Shown in pieces: positions 12,499 through 25,237 of a stretch of 64,000 bases of DNA (within the stretch, counting starts at the first letter, position 1; every line of letters starts with the position of its first letter). The DNA is from Aspergillus flavus (taxonomy: Eukaryota; Ascomycota; Eurotiomycetes; Eurotiales; Aspergillaceae): positions 5,456,001 to 5,520,000 of the forward strand of contig NC_092406.1 in assembly GCF_009017415.1 (NCBI RefSeq), read 5' to 3'. A program made the position numbers and the translations under genes. The notes beneath the pieces are model-generated. The model was not told the origin of the DNA and searched no databases. It saw only the letters and a program-made list of their open reading frames with translations.

Positions 12499-14206
12499 TT
12501 ACCGCTTAACAATGGTCACTGTAGTCGCCAAGTTAGCTGGGAAGCTCCCTATGATGTTCAGGGGCCAGGGGTTTACGAACCAATATCCTCATCTGCAAGC
12601 TCGTGTGTAAGACCCACACGCTGCGGCTGGTGCTTAACGGAGCGGCCATAGACAATAGCCTGCTTGAACTGGTCCTTAATCGTCCGGTGAATCGCGTTAC
12701 ACTGATCACGAGTCAGTAAACATGCTTGCGCTCTTGTGACAGGATGTGATGGGAAAGAGGGTACATACGAAATCTTCAACGGTGGATGCGTTGGCTCTCA
12801 GCACAACAGGTGCAGTGTAGTCGGGTGCCTTTCCCTTAGGCTTAGTGTAGACTCGCCTGAGGTTGAGCTTATCCCACATCATCTCCAGCAGTTCGTCAAC
12901 GTTCCAGCCGTGCTCGGAACTAATAGGGCAGGCGTTGGGAATCCGGTAAAGCAGGTCCAGCTCTTCGATTGTGATAGAATCAATCTTGTTCAACGCATAT
13001 ACGACAGGAATGTAAGCCCGACTCTTTGCCTCGAGAACATCGATAATGTCGTCAATTGTGGCGTCGCATCTGATTGAAATATCTGCAGAAGAAATTCTGT
13101 ACTCGCTCAAGACAGCTTTGATTTCCTGGAAACCGCATCAAAAAAATATGTCAGCCATGGTTTATTTCAGCCCGTGGACGTGCTGGGTACTCACGTCATG
13201 GTCAATATGCGTCAATGGGACTGTGCTAGTAATCGCGATACCACCCTTATCCTTCTTCTTGAAGACGATGTTAGGGGGCTGCTTGTTGATTCTGATTCCG
13301 AAACCTTCCAATTCGTTCTCAATGACCTTTTTATCGACAAGCGGCTTGTTGACGTCGAGCACAATGAAAATGAGATGGCAAGTCTTCGCCACAGCAATAA
13401 CCTGTCGACCACGACCCTTGCCGTCTTTGGCACCCTGGATAATACCGGGAAGATCGAGAATTTGAATCTTAGCACCGTTGTATAGCACCTGTCCAGGCAC
13501 GGTTGTCAAGGTTGTGAACTCGTAGGCCGCAGCTGTAACAAAGGGGAAGGAAATCATTAGCACCTATTGAGACCGCGCCAGAATACATCTGGACATACCT
13601 TCAGAGTGTTGGCCTGTCAATCTGCTCATCAAGGTACTCTTTCCGACAGAAGGGAAACCAATGAAACCACTAGTCCGAGTCAGTATCAACGGCGTCCTGG
13701 CAATGTCGTCTCCAATACATACACACTAGCGACACCGGTACGAGCAACATCGAAACCAGCTATATTTCACCCAATTAATGGACTAACTCATGTCAAAAGG
13801 GTGCGCTTTTCATAAGCACTTACCACCACCTCCACCGCCGCCACCACCGGTTGGGGTCAAAAGTTCACGCTTTAGCTTCGCAAGCTTAGCCTTCAACTGT
13901 CCTGCATAGCCTGTCAGTCACACCAGACCGAGACTACCCAGCACCTGCATCTGCGCATACCAATATGATAGGACGTCGCCTTATTCTTCTGCGTCCGTGC
14001 CATCTGAATAATCGGTCAGTCCGGCATTCTGGCGGGCAAGTATCGCATTATAAATTTCGACACGAACCTCATCTTCGATTTGCTTGATCTACAGTACGCA
14101 TGGCCAGTCAGCATAATAAATTCAGTCATTATCGGAAAAACAGTGCTTATAAAAATTTTAAAAAAGACTATGGGCGGGATCCAACCTTCTCAACTGTGGT
14201 CGACAT
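12499..14206 (-). CDS. rbg1: Developmentally regulated GTP-binding protein Rbg1/DRG1
   Basis: Ten exons (minus): 14186-14206, 14068-14088, 13961-14003, 13824-13901, 13723-13759, 13599-13669, 13195-13532, 12769-13125, 12581-12701, 12499-12518. They sum to 1107 nt, 368 residues, which matches DRG1-type GTPases. Visible parts are an N-terminal basic helix (MARTQKN), a Gly-rich linker, P-loop GFPSVGKST (about 71-79), G3 DLPGI (about 117), NKID (about 249) and a C-terminal TGS-type region ending ELADEDI-VTIVKR. By family knowledge it is a ribosome-associated OBG-class GTPase that works with a Dfrp/Tma46 partner in translation. Three exons are only 20-21 nt (first, second, last). The divergent neighbour is cysteine dioxygenase. 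Confidence 0.95.
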
Positions 14207-14795
14207 TTTGGCGGTTTTATACGAGTTTTACCCCTCGCAGGCACAATATACTCAGATACAATAAGAAATAAGTCACAAAGTTCCGTGCTCCTATACACGT
14301 TCTAGCTTTTATCTCACACCAGCCGCGCTGTGGTGAAGCCCCAAGATGTTCGTATCTCGTTTTGCACTGGTGTTTCGCAGAGTCTCAATCTTTGAAATTG
14401 TGGCCGCCACTTCATTCGTCCGTTAGTCGGGCGGAGAAGAACGAGAGCGATCACTGATCACATGGCGGGGACTATGGCCTCAGGCGTATATCAGGCATCA
14501 ACGCTTATCCTCGGGTGGCAAGCGCGTTATCGGACATGTTCCTTCCATAGCTTTGGCTATACAACTGTCTATCACTTTAAAATATACCTCAGCATTGCAA
14601 CGTACCTTTCTCTACTGACCCTATCATTGATTATACCAGCATACATTGTTCATCATTCCTAGAAACCGCATCAACTACTAATCATCAAAACACACAATCT
14701 ACCCAAATCATACATACCAAAACATCACGCCTCAAATACCCCAAAAAACAAACACAACTAAATTAAAGACCAAAAGAAAAAGAAACAAAGAGAAG
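14207..14795. promoter_or_regulatory. Divergent promoter region between rbg1 and cysteine dioxygenase
   Basis: A 589-bp spacer between two outward-facing starts. The part just before 14796 is A/C-rich and purine-poor on the plus strand (14660-14795), typical of a fungal 5' leader. No specific sites can be assigned. Confidence 0.5.
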
Positions 14796-15665
14796 ATGCC
14801 CTACCTCCAACCAGACCCAGACCCCGAACCCACCAGCCAACCAACCAACGCCTTCGACCAACTAGTCCAAGATCTAAGTGCAGCCCTGGGTCCGAGCTCG
14901 GGTCTGGACTCCGACGATGTCGACCCGCTCAACATCCAGCGTCTAATGGACCAGTATACCTCCAACCCGGAAGAATGGCAGCCGTTCGCGCTGTCCGATC
15001 TCAGCAAATCCTACACGAGGAATCTGATCGACGAAGGCAACGGCAAAAGCAATCTGGTGAGTCATGGTTTGCATCCCTCCTCGTGCGGCCTTATATAGAT
15101 CAGTCACATGCAAGTATACCTGCATGCATGATCGGAGTCCACTCACGTGCTGATATATATATGATCTATCAAGCTTATCCTAGTATGGAGTCCTGGGAAA
15201 GGAAGCGCGATCCATGATCATGCGAATGCGCATTGTGTTATGAAGGTATTCCTTTACCCTTTCTTGCTTGTTTCTCGCTCGTCGTCTTGGCCAAGGGAAG
15301 GTTGGTGGGGGTGTGTTGGGCTAATCCAAGCGCACTAGGTCTTGAAAGGGTCTTTGCAGGAGACGTTGTATTCATGGCCCGACCAAAGTAAGCTCGAGCA
15401 TGGGCAGATTTCTCCGCCGCAGATCAGGAGGGAAACTACGTACGGCGAGAATCAGGTTACGTATATGTCGGACAAATTGGGCCTTCATAAGATATCTAAC
15501 CCCGATCCGAACAATGTTGCTGTGTCCTTGCATCTTTATACGCCGCCTAATGCTGCGACGTACGGCTTTAGTGTTTTCGATGAGCGAACGGGGAAGGCTT
15601 TTCATATTAAACAGTCGAATTTCTATTCTATTCGAGGGAAGAGGTGTTCGGCTCTTCGGAAATAG
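14796..15665 (+). CDS. cdo1: Cysteine dioxygenase
   Basis: Three exons: 14796-15056, 15174-15245, 15339-15665; 660 nt, 219 residues. It is a cupin-fold non-haem iron enzyme that oxidises L-cysteine to cysteine sulfinate in the cytosol. The metal ligands can be read as His101 and His103 ([11 protein letters not shown]) and His161 (KLGLHKIS). Cys108 lies at the position that cross-links to tyrosine in the mammalian enzyme. Ser174, His176 and Tyr178 (SLHLY) match the Ser-His-Tyr triad. The 72-nt middle exon carries both first-pair histidines. The N-terminal ~50 residues are Pro/Asp-rich and longer than in animal enzymes. The ATG at 14796 is the first in frame after an A-rich leader. Everything expected for activity is present. 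Confidence 0.95.
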
Positions 15666-16090
15666 TAGTGCACAGTAGTGTGGTGGTCTGTATCATTATC
15701 CATTCTTATTGTATTATAGCCTTGTGTAAATAGTGGGTTGGCATTTTTTGTTTTTTTCCCCTTCTGGTGTCTTATGCTTGTACCTCTCCATATGCTGGTG
15801 TAGGATACGTGACTCAATAAAGGAGGCTTTTATTCAGGAGTATCCATGTGGAACATAATCGTGCTAGACTACATAGTCGACTGCTGCTAGCCAACATATC
15901 CTTGCTTAACCCAAAAAAAGACATGGAAGTGGACAACTTGATCTCCATGCATGCTGCACAAGAGAACAATGCATATGCATAACGTACTGTACAATAGGAA
16001 TATACAGTGGAAGTAGTGATGAAAACAGAAACGAAGTATGAGACAAGGAGACAGAGTGAGACCCAATGCTGAATCAACTTCTTTCCTTCA
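15666..16090. other. Convergent intergenic spacer
   Basis: 425 bp holding the 3' ends of cysteine dioxygenase (plus) and glycogenin (minus). No gene is seen. Confidence 0.5.
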
Positions 16091-18653
16091 TTATGAATAC
16101 CTACGGCTGCGTTCCCTTGCTGCTCTTTCAATCCGCTCGAGAAGTAGATCCGGGTTCTTTAGAACTTCAGAATGATGCCGCTGAAGTTCCTCGAGACGTA
16201 TTGACGGGTTCTGTGAAGTACCAGTATAAGTATGCCACTCGAAGGAGATGCAAAAACACATCAGCCGTGACACCCACCCATTCTTCCTGGTTTGGCACGC
16301 CTTCGGCAATGGGTAACTGCCCCGAGGTGGACCTCTCGCCTAGGACGTTGGAAGAAGGCGGTGGTCTCCTAATAGGGGCTGGGGTAACGGGAAGACTGGG
16401 CCGCTCTTGTTCGCTAGGGAAGTCCGTTAAACGCATACTAGACTCTGCACCAGCAGTTTGCTGGTTTGCAGAGCTGCCCCACCCGCCGATAACCTGGACT
16501 TTGGCTCTCCTAGGTGGTGCAATGGATTGAATGTATCTCTGTATTTCTGGAACATCATCCCATGCATTTGACCTAGAGTAGCTGTCCCATGACTCGGATC
16601 GTTTTTCGGTCGTCCAGGATGCCGTGTATTCCACGGATGACGTGGGGGGTTCTTTCGGAGAGACTGGAGAGAGCATGGAGCTAGGCAACGAAACCGATCC
16701 TTGATCATCATTTACGAAAACCCGAGTCGGCTTGGGGGCCTGATTCTCCCAAGGGAAAATTTGGCTAAGTTTCTCTGGTTCCGGTTTGGTGCTGGGTACT
16801 TCATAGTACATATTCTTCGGAGCCTCGGGGTAAAAGGGAGGGGGCTTGAAAAGCCCATTGTCCTCTGACATAGTATACGTCTTTGACTCGAGAGCAATTC
16901 CTTCGGGCTTTGTATTGAGGGGCGGTGGTTCCCTAAGAAGAGTAAGTTTCGGAAATTATCCATACGTTGATTATTAGAGTAACTCACCGAGCTGGGTCCC
17001 ACTGCGTCCTGGGGGGTTCAAATGTCTGTGGCTCAGGGCTTGGGGGAGGTTTATGCGAGTGTTGCGGGTGTTGCGGGTGTTCACCCATTTCAGGCATGGG
17101 TTCATCTGGTTGCTGGTAGACTTGAGAGTGCACGGTGTCTGGAAGCGCTGAAGAAGCGATTGGTATGTTGACTTGCGTCGTTGGGGGTTGCTCGACATGG
17201 AAACTAATCGGTGCTCCGTCAAAATGTGGCTTTATGTACGCCGACACGTGCTCTTCTCCACGAACATATTGCGGAACAACACTCAGGACCGGTACTTGCA
17301 CACGCTTGTTATCATGGTGTTCCTTCTGGATAGGCTGCACTGCCTCAACAGGCGTCTCTACAGGACCGGGTGCATTTTTCACCTCTTGGTAAGGCTGCGC
17401 TTGAGGGGGGGCATATGCACTTGTCTCGTCACTCTTGGGCAGTGTCTGTGTGACAGGAGGATGTTCGAATGGCACCTCTGTGTGCATTTCCAATGGGCGC
17501 TCATAGGCAACTTCTGGTATCAGATTCTGTGGAGTGGAGTAGAAGGATTGCACAGGTAGTGGCACTGGTTCGGAATCTTCCCTCTGGCTTTGAAGGTTAC
17601 GCTGTGGAGTGACAGGCGCATCGTCCCATTGGTTTCTTGGTATCTGGTGGATTCATCAGCTCTACCGCAGTTAACAATATCAATGCGAGAGTACGGAAGC
17701 TTACAGTCGTGACAGGGTGATAATGTCTATCGTAAATAGCCCACCATCGTCCCAACAGCTGATTGTATGATGATTCAGCCGGAGACACCTGCCTTGACAT
17801 ATTCCACGGCTTCTGAGCTCCAATGAAATGGACTAGATTGATTGTACTCTGGAAATGTTTGTAGGCGGGGATGTACTGGTAGTTTGCGCTGGGCGTGCAA
17901 TTATACGTGAAACTTAGTCTATGCCAGTTTCGAAAGTGCATGTTTAGCAACCCTTGGTCTGCGCCGTCAAAACTAATGCCCCTCTCAGCAAGCGCCTTCA
18001 GAGCAAAATAATCTTGCAGATTGGGCCGAAGAACCATTACACCACTGTTGAAGATATCTGGCCAACCCACATCAGGGGCTGCCGCGAAGTCTACATCGAG
18101 GGACAGGAGCTCATCGGGAGCCCTGACCGCCACAACATCACAATCGATGTACACTATACGTTCGAATTGTGTTTGCTTCCAAAGCTCGATCTTGGTAAAT
18201 GTGGAGATGAGGTCCGGTCGCTCCATAAGCCAGAGATTCGCTGGCGTGTGGTTTGAGGTTGAGTGGACTGGTATGAGCTCGTCATATACGGACTAAATAA
18301 CGCCAGTCAACATGCTTGCGGTGGAGACCACATGCGTGAGCTATTGAACAGAAGACATACCTGAAGTTCCCTAATTGTGGCCGGTAGTAAACTATCAGGC
18401 GTATAGAGGACAACCAGTCTGGCTTTTGTCCCATTGTCACGCAAAGAATGGGCTAGTACGACAGCGCCTGAGGTCAATTAATTGATTAGACGGGCCATAT
18501 TGACAGTCGCCGAGATACCATATTTTTACCAGGAAGATAGTGATCACTCAACAGAAGCTGCGGTTAATGTTAGTCGCGACGGTTTTCAGTTTTCGGGGCT
18601 TGGGAACGGTACGAACATACCGTGCAATACACGGCGCCCTCTTCACTAGCCAT
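16091..18653 (-). CDS. glg1: Glycogenin glucosyltransferase (GT8), long fungal form
   Basis: Seven exons (minus): 18621-18653, 18530-18557, 18361-18467, 17705-18292, 16988-17643, 16278-16932, 16091-16210; 2187 nt, 728 residues. It starts glycogen by self-glucosylation from UDP-glucose. The N-terminal ~260 residues are a GT8 domain: YCTLLLSDHYLPGAVVLAHS, the manganese-binding DxD at Asp106-Cys-Asp108 (VYIDCDVVAVR), FNSGVMVL, GADQGLLN (about 166-173) and HFIGAQKPW. A long Pro/Ser/Gln-rich linker follows (about 270-620), as in other fungal glycogenins, with WD-containing patches (NQWDDAPV, RTQWDPAR). Near the end are IFPWENQAPKPTRVF and WNPSIRLEELQRHHSEVL, where glycogen-synthase-binding motifs usually sit. 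Splice sites are canonical and the frame is continuous. Confidence 0.95.
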
Positions 18654-19336
18654 CCCGTCGATAATCGATATTTCTACTTGAAAAGTAGGAAACTGGAGGT
18701 AAACCAGTGAAGCGACGAAAACAGGTTGGGGGTATTAATGTATGGAGACCCCAGTTAGGCAGGTGACGTTAGGGGCTCCTCCTAACCCCGCCCACCAAAA
18801 TACGCCAACGAGAACGAGCTTGTATGATGATGGATCCGACCAAATTGATTTATGCAGGAACGGCATCCCGTCAGGACAGATTACAATCGTTCCATTGCGA
18901 CGGGAAAATCAAGTAAGGCATAAGTTGTAGTCGTAGAGAGGTAGATGCTTGAACTGTATATCGGACGACTACTTAATCCAGGTACCTAAAGTTGAAAGAA
19001 ATCGGACGATGAGGGGAAAAGCGGAGAAGCTCCAAGTAATCGGAGGCTGGAACAAGTGGAAGCTTGGAAGCCGAAAGTCCGGTCGAGAACCCGTGCCATG
19101 GGCGCTCAGATCTCGTGTTTTTATTACTAGTATGCAGGGGTATCGTTAAGTATGTTTGATCATCAGCAAACTCTCAATCTGTCCATAATAGACCCCCGTT
19201 ATCGCCCGTCGCTTATTTGTTACGTACTCCCTGGACGCCGCCTAGTCATACAAAGAAGTATAATAAAGGCAAACATAGAGCAAACCTCGAAGCCCGACAT
19301 CGCAGCAGCCGTTCCCAGTCAAGGGGCAATGCGTTT
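18654..19336. other. Intergenic: glycogenin promoter and 3' end of the hydrolase gene
   Basis: 683 bp, no supported gene. It should hold the upstream region of glycogenin and the 3' flank of the epoxide-hydrolase-like gene, both on the minus strand. Confidence 0.5.
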
Positions 19337-20893
19337 TCACTTTCGGACGGTTACGACCGCATCCGGGTAATCTCTCTGAATCGCAGCGCCGATATCCTCC
19401 TTTTCACCTCCAGCGGCCCATTCGACAGCTCTGGTCAATGCAGCGCAGCTTTCACGCTCCAATGGCGTGAAATGCCCAGACCGGGGCAATTCCACCACCT
19501 GACTGTTACGGACAAGATAATCCGAAAACCCATTCAGACATATTTGTGGATCCAAGGCAATATCAGCTTTGCCCCAGATAATAGTCGAATGAGCTTTTAG
19601 TACACCGGTCAGCCCATCGTCAAACAGTCCAGCCCCGCTACTAGCTCGATGGAGCTCATTCCCTCCCGAGATGCTGTGCAGATCGGCAATTGTTTCGATA
19701 GATTTCTGCCAGCGCGAAGTAGCCGCCTTTTCCCGATAGTAGCGGGCCATGTGCTGGAAATTGCCAAGGGCGCGCTCCTTTACAACCGAAGCAGGGTATC
19801 CCTCACCATCATATGTTTGCGTTCTGCACTCCTCCACGGACGGGCCCAATGAGCTTGCCATACACTCGGCAGCATCTTCGAGACTGAATGGCGAGTTCCC
19901 ATAGGATCCCTTGTGGGCCAATTTCAAGAAAGAATAGTTGCCACCTGTACCAAGGTACACAACGAAGGGCATGGGAAGTTGCATGACAAATATATACCCC
20001 GAGAGAAGTAACTGGCGGGCAACTGGCTTCAGCGACTTGATTGCTTTGTAAAGCGTCGAGCGAGACTTGATTGGAGAACGCAGGGCTGTTTTGAACATTT
20101 TCAGTGACGAAGATAGTGATCGACGAATATTGGAGGCAACCATGCTAACCTATACACCAAATTAGCCCCATAGTAGGTTATATCATCCTTCATTGAATAT
20201 ACATACCAATGGACCATTACTCAAGATAAATCGATCTGCCAACTGAGGAGCTTCGGCGGCAAGGCGCATGGAAAGGACGCAGCCCCAATCATGGCTCACA
20301 ATCACCGTCCTTCTTTGGCGTATACCGGCATCAGTATCAATCCCGTACTTTGCCCTAATAGCAATGATAAATCCTGCCAAGCTCTCCAGCACGTTCGTCG
20401 ACGAGTATTCCTCTAGGCTATCAGTACCACCGTATCCGGGTAAGTCAACCGCGACCAAAGTGGCCGCCTCCTGCAGAGCCTTCGATTTAAGGAGGTGGCG
20501 CCATACAGCCCAGCTATCAGGGAAACCATGGATAAAGATAATTAATGGTTTATCAGCTGCAGGGCCTTCGGGGGGGTCGTTAGAAACATAATGGAACTTG
20601 AAACCATTTCGCAGGATGATATAATGGTGAGAGAGACCGGACCAAGTCTTCGAGAGGTTCCAGAAGCGATCGCGAGCTATTGAGAAGGTTCACAGGTTAG
20701 TGAGAGAAAACCAAGTGCAATTGAATAACACAATTCACCACATACCCAGCTGCAGCTCCAGATGCTCTTTCTCAGTAGTCCCCCTAAAAAAGAACCCTTT
20801 CCGTATAGCTGTGAGTCCGTAAAGAATCAAAGTGAAGAGCCCATAAGCAAACACGAATGTATGTTTCAGGATGCCCGACAATGCTTTAGCCAT
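19337..20893 (-). CDS. Membrane-anchored epoxide-hydrolase-like alpha/beta hydrolase
   Basis: Three exons (minus): 20746-20893, 20207-20676, 19337-20149; 1431 nt, 476 residues. An N-terminal hydrophobic helix (TFVFAYGLFTLILYGLTAI, about 12-30) suggests ER anchoring. The alpha/beta-hydrolase fold shows the oxyanion motif HGFPDSW (99-105), DLPGYGGTD (127-135), the nucleophile in SHDWG with Asp179 (an Asp, as in epoxide hydrolases, not Ser) and a late His432 in RSGHFTPLE. The cap region is long (about 205-370). It is probably an epoxide hydrolase acting on lipophilic substrates, opening epoxides to diols. The substrate is unknown. It has no pathway link to glycogenin or to the glycosyltransferase next to it. 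Confidence 0.85.
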
Positions 20894-21820
20894 GTTGTGT
20901 ATCTTTAGGAGTGCGACCCCCCGTTACACGATTGGCAAGAATCAGATGTTCAGGGACTCAAAGACAGACAGCAGAGAACTGACAGCAAACTTTCAGCTCT
21001 ATGTTCAGAAAAAAATGCTTTAGATGAATGTGCACTTTTAAAAAGAAGATTATGTGTGCATTTTGGAGCTCAGGATAATTCAAGAAAGGAGGAGTAGTTT
21101 TCCGCCACCCAGCAGCTCTCTCTATATATTAGCTTTGGTGGCTGCGGGCGGGAGCTTTAAAACGGCTGGTGCATGTGATTCTGTGGAGTACCCTTCTTGC
21201 CTCACTGTTCAGGCCAGGGAACCTACCATTCACCTCAAACTTAAAAAAGTGCAGCCTTCTCCATAAACGCTCAGTGAGCAGTGAAATAATATGTCGCCTT
21301 TGCTCGGGGAGACCCTGCGTCTGTTTGATACCTACCAAATAATGAATGGACTTGCACTATAGACTCATTCGAGCATTGTCCTATGACCTCATCCCACCTA
21401 CATAAACCGGTTGAAGTCTATACCGTGTAACATGCTTTGTCTCAAAATAACTTACCAGAACCGTGACTGCTACTCAGAAATCTGACAAGTTAGTGGACAT
21501 GTCAGTATCGCTACGGCTGCAGAAAAGCCAGCAGATGCTGCGTATGTTTCAGTTGCCATGACAACAGGGGTGATAAGACCCTCTGCAGTATAGGATAGCC
21601 CATGAAATGCATTGAGTGTAGGTAAGTATACAAAAACGCCAGAACCCCTCCCATTTAATGCATCTAGCCAGTTCGCAATCATGTTGACATGGGTATTGTA
21701 CAGGGCATAAGTAGTCGTAAACATAAGCAAAGCAAAGAAAGAAGCGAAAATGCAGAGCAAGAGAGCCATACATGGGTTCAGGAGATAAATGATGAACAAG
21801 ATCAGTCACCTAGATGGCAG
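20894..21820. other. Intergenic: hydrolase promoter and CAP10-type gene 3' flank
   Basis: 927 bp without a supported gene. A hydrophobic minus-strand frame at 21470-21799 starts with TTG and lies just 3' of the CAP10-type stop, so I left it out. Confidence 0.5.
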
Positions 21821-23732
21821 TCAAAGGGAAAATCCCAGGTTCTCCCTATTGTCGTCGACTAGGCGCCCGTATCTATCCACCCAAGGTTAGGAGTTGTCTA
21901 ATCATGTGGGGAGGAACTACTCACTCTAGCAAGAGTCTGAAAAACCAGACCTCCAAATCTTCACGACGCAAGCTTTTTTGCGCCCAATCCCGACTCTGTT
22001 GAGCTAGTCGTGGTGCTGCAGTCCTACCCTCTTCTTCTGAAATAAAGTACCTCGTAGTTTCCACATACTCATCACCTGTCAAACTCAAGGGAACGTAATG
22101 AACCCATGGCTTGAGCCATTCATCATGCCATTCGCGGAAGACGGCAATTTTGAAAACCAAGCTATGGCTGCGCAGAAAGGCATAATAGCGGCCACTGAAG
22201 GCATTCCCATCGATATCGACCAGGTATTTGAACGCCCAAGCATCCTGCTGGCCGGCTGGCTCACCCACAACGAAATATTCTTGCTGCGCAGCACAGTCAT
22301 TCGGGTCACATTGGCCAATATATGTAAACTTGACATCGAACTGGTCTCGGTAAGGATCGAAGTTGACCTCGTTCAGCTCCCACTGGTCGTTGCCATTTTT
22401 TGACAACACTTTCGCTGTGCTCTGAGTATTGATGTTGCTGACGAATCTCTGTCGATGCTGACGTCGCCATCCGCCTGCTCGCGCAAACCCACCAGTGGTG
22501 GAGCCCCTCCAGTACAGTTTGTCGGCCTTCGCATCCCAACTGTGATCCTTCCCCTCTTCATACGGTACCTTATCAGCCCAATACCACGGGCTGGGGTAGA
22601 GTATGTCCTGAAAACTTGAGATCTTGCTCTGAGAGAACACTGGGAACAGGTCACGGACCACGTCGAATGCGTTGGCCCGGTCGAAGAAGCCATACTTATA
22701 CCGAAGAGAAGGTGTATTACATATGTCAGAGAAAGCGGTCGTGTTGTAGATGAACCCCAAGTCACCATACGCATAGGCTTCCAGATTATCTGGTTCACTC
22801 TCATTAAGGGAGCGCGCGGGGGTATCCAGCGGACAGGAAGCCCGAGAGCTTGTCCAGGTAGGCTGATGTGCAAATCGGTTGAAGCGCGTGGTGCGCACTT
22901 CATCAACTCGGTCGCCCTTATTCAGGTCGGCAGGCTTATCCGACCATTTGTTCACCAGTGGTTGATCGTGGAAAGCCTTGGGGATTACATGATCTTTGGC
23001 AAAGTTAACCAGCCTTTGGAGGTCGTCGCTGGGGACAATCACTCGGGGCTCATCGTGGGTGTTGAACACTAGATCCATGTCCGGCAAGTACCGAATAAAG
23101 CTTTGCATCATGTCGACAGTCGCATCTTGCTGCCATTCGTATCCTTCGCGGCCCCCTTCCGTGTGCGTAACCTTGCCATCTCTGATCAGAACTCCGATCA
23201 CAGAGTTGTCATATCCTAAGGCTTCGCGGGCTCTTTCTCTTATTGTCTTCGGTTCTAGAGACCAAAATGGTAGAAGAGAATGATAGATAGTATCGTATTC
23301 GTCAATTAATTGGACTCCCTTTGCTTGAGCAAACTGGAACCATTTGTCGAAGTGGGGAGGAGGATGCATGTTATATCGACGCCGATATTCCTTCACCGCA
23401 TCAGCCAAAGTCTTCGATTGTCGTGACTGCAAGTGGCTAAACTCCTGCTCAGCATCTTTAATGAGACTGGACATTGGGTGGACATTTTGTGGATGAAGTG
23501 CTTGGCGACCTTTTGAGGGCTCAATAGGATTTGGCACAGCAACCGAAGGGGAGGGCGGGTAAGAGGACGGTAAAGGGTTCGCCTCGAATGGCGCATTGAG
23601 ACCGTTGGACGAGCGAGGAACCGTTGTATCTCTAAGTAGAATAAGGGAGATGCACACAAATACAACGGTTGCTAACGAGACAACCAGGCGTTGGCGTCGC
23701 ATTCTGCCACCTGGAGGAGAATCTCTATGCAT
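21821..23732 (-). CDS. CAP10-type glycosyltransferase (GT90 family)
   Basis: Two exons (minus): 21925-23732 and 21821-21872, joined by a GT..AG intron; 1860 nt, 619 residues from the ATG at 23732. The frame stays open upstream to an ATG at 23879, so a longer N-terminus is possible. A type II anchor (RLVVSLATVVFVCISLILL) follows a short basic cytosolic tail, and a Pro/Ser-rich stem follows that. The C-terminal ~250 residues carry GT90/CAP10 features: DKLYWRGSTTGG, YLVDIDGNAFSGRYYAFLRS, SLVFKIAVFREWHDEWLKPW, HYVPLSL. Relatives are Golgi enzymes such as cryptococcal Cap10/Cxt1 xylosyltransferases. The last exon supplies the conserved-looking ending EYGRLVDDNRENLGFSL, which supports the intron. 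The donor sugar and acceptor are unknown. Confidence 0.9.
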
Positions 23733-25237
23733 GATGGAAAACGAGGAAAATGCATGAACGCGATTTTTATGAACGAGGGACATGGTCAATGCCTGCATAC
23801 ATGCGCCAAAGAAGGGAGAACGAAGGGGGCGTTCAAGGCGCAAGGGCGAGATACCTGTTGTCCTACCTCGAGTCAACAAACAATTGGCTCAAAACAGAAA
23901 CCCCACACGGTTGACGGACGCCAAGAGTCGCATGTTCTTCTATGAAGCCGTCAAAGGTTGTAGAATTATAGATGATGATAATAAAATGATGACCGTTTGG
24001 AGACAAAGAATAATCAAGCGGTCACGTCAACCTCATCGAATGACGACAATCTTGACGAGCGATGACCCAAATACACGGACGTCTGTTCCTGGTCGGTTTC
24101 CCCCGAAACGATGTTGATCCTAGCGGGGAGGATCTGGCGAAGATCCTGGTCATGCTAGTGGGGCCTGCAGTTATGGCTGCTTACGACTAACCCCTTTCCA
24201 GTAAGGCGGTTGATAATCCATTGATCCATGATCCATGATGGATGGACGCAATTGCCCCGTGCTCTCTTGAGATATAACCCAGGCACACGTTAAGGTTATA
24301 AACCTTTGTTCTCTATTTAGTTACATAGTTGCCCCTTTCCCTCTAGGGCTCGGATCCCATGAACGGGAAGACCATTTTCTCCCTCCTTTTCTCCGGCTCC
24401 ACTCTCCACTGTAGCATTCCGATGTTCTTCATCACGGCATTATAAAGAAGAGACAAGTTTTGACTGACCTATATCTAGCAGACCAGGAGTTTGTAAATCT
24501 TAAATTTACAAGGGATCAAATCGCTGTACCAGGTATGCCCTTGCTTGTAAGTCAAGAAATAACATTGGATCTAAAACGCACTCTAGTAGGAATATATATA
24601 TGTTCCTGTGAGCAGGCATACTTTCTCATATGACCGGTATCCTGGAACTATACTTCCGCCACATCAAAGCCCTCAGCTGAGCGAGACCATTCAGCGTTGT
24701 ATTGCAGCCGTGGGTGTATGTTACAGTGGAGACACGTGCTTTCCCGGTTCCCTTTTAACTTGAAGTATACAAGGTAAACACCCTTCGGCCATATCATGAG
24801 TTGTACGTGTATGTAGAAAACTATATCAGCCAGCCTGATGATTTAATACAGCCTATATAGAAAAGCTATGCGTCTCTCTACCAGGTCCAAGTTCGGTGGA
24901 CTATCATTTATGCTTAAACATAACATATTTTATGAATTTCAATAAGACTAGGGTTTTCTGAATATTACTATTTCTATAGTCTGACAAAATACCTTCTCGA
25001 ACAAACAAGACAATGACGATTGTCTCCCCCAGACCACGCAGATTCACCCAAGTCCTATAATAAATCTGTCGGTCCTTGGGGTATCTCAATAGCCGGATGG
25101 TCAATCCTCTCCCGCAGCACCCTCGCTCGACCTACAGCCCATACATTTCCCATGAAACAAGATGTCTATTCATTTTCGTATCTTACACAAACAACTAGGC
25201 TTACTATATACTATAGGTACACCATCAGGTTAAGCAT
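23733..25237. other. Intergenic region, CAP10-type promoter side
   Basis: 1.5 kb with no supported gene. The part to about 24100 should be the 5' region of the CAP10-type gene and the right part the 3' flank of the ferric-reductase-like gene. I see nothing else in it. Confidence 0.5.

Noticed and set aside
21470..21799. Hydrophobic minus-strand frame just 3' of the CAP10-type gene
   Set aside because: It begins with TTG, overlaps a plausible 3' UTR and matches no membrane family I recognise.
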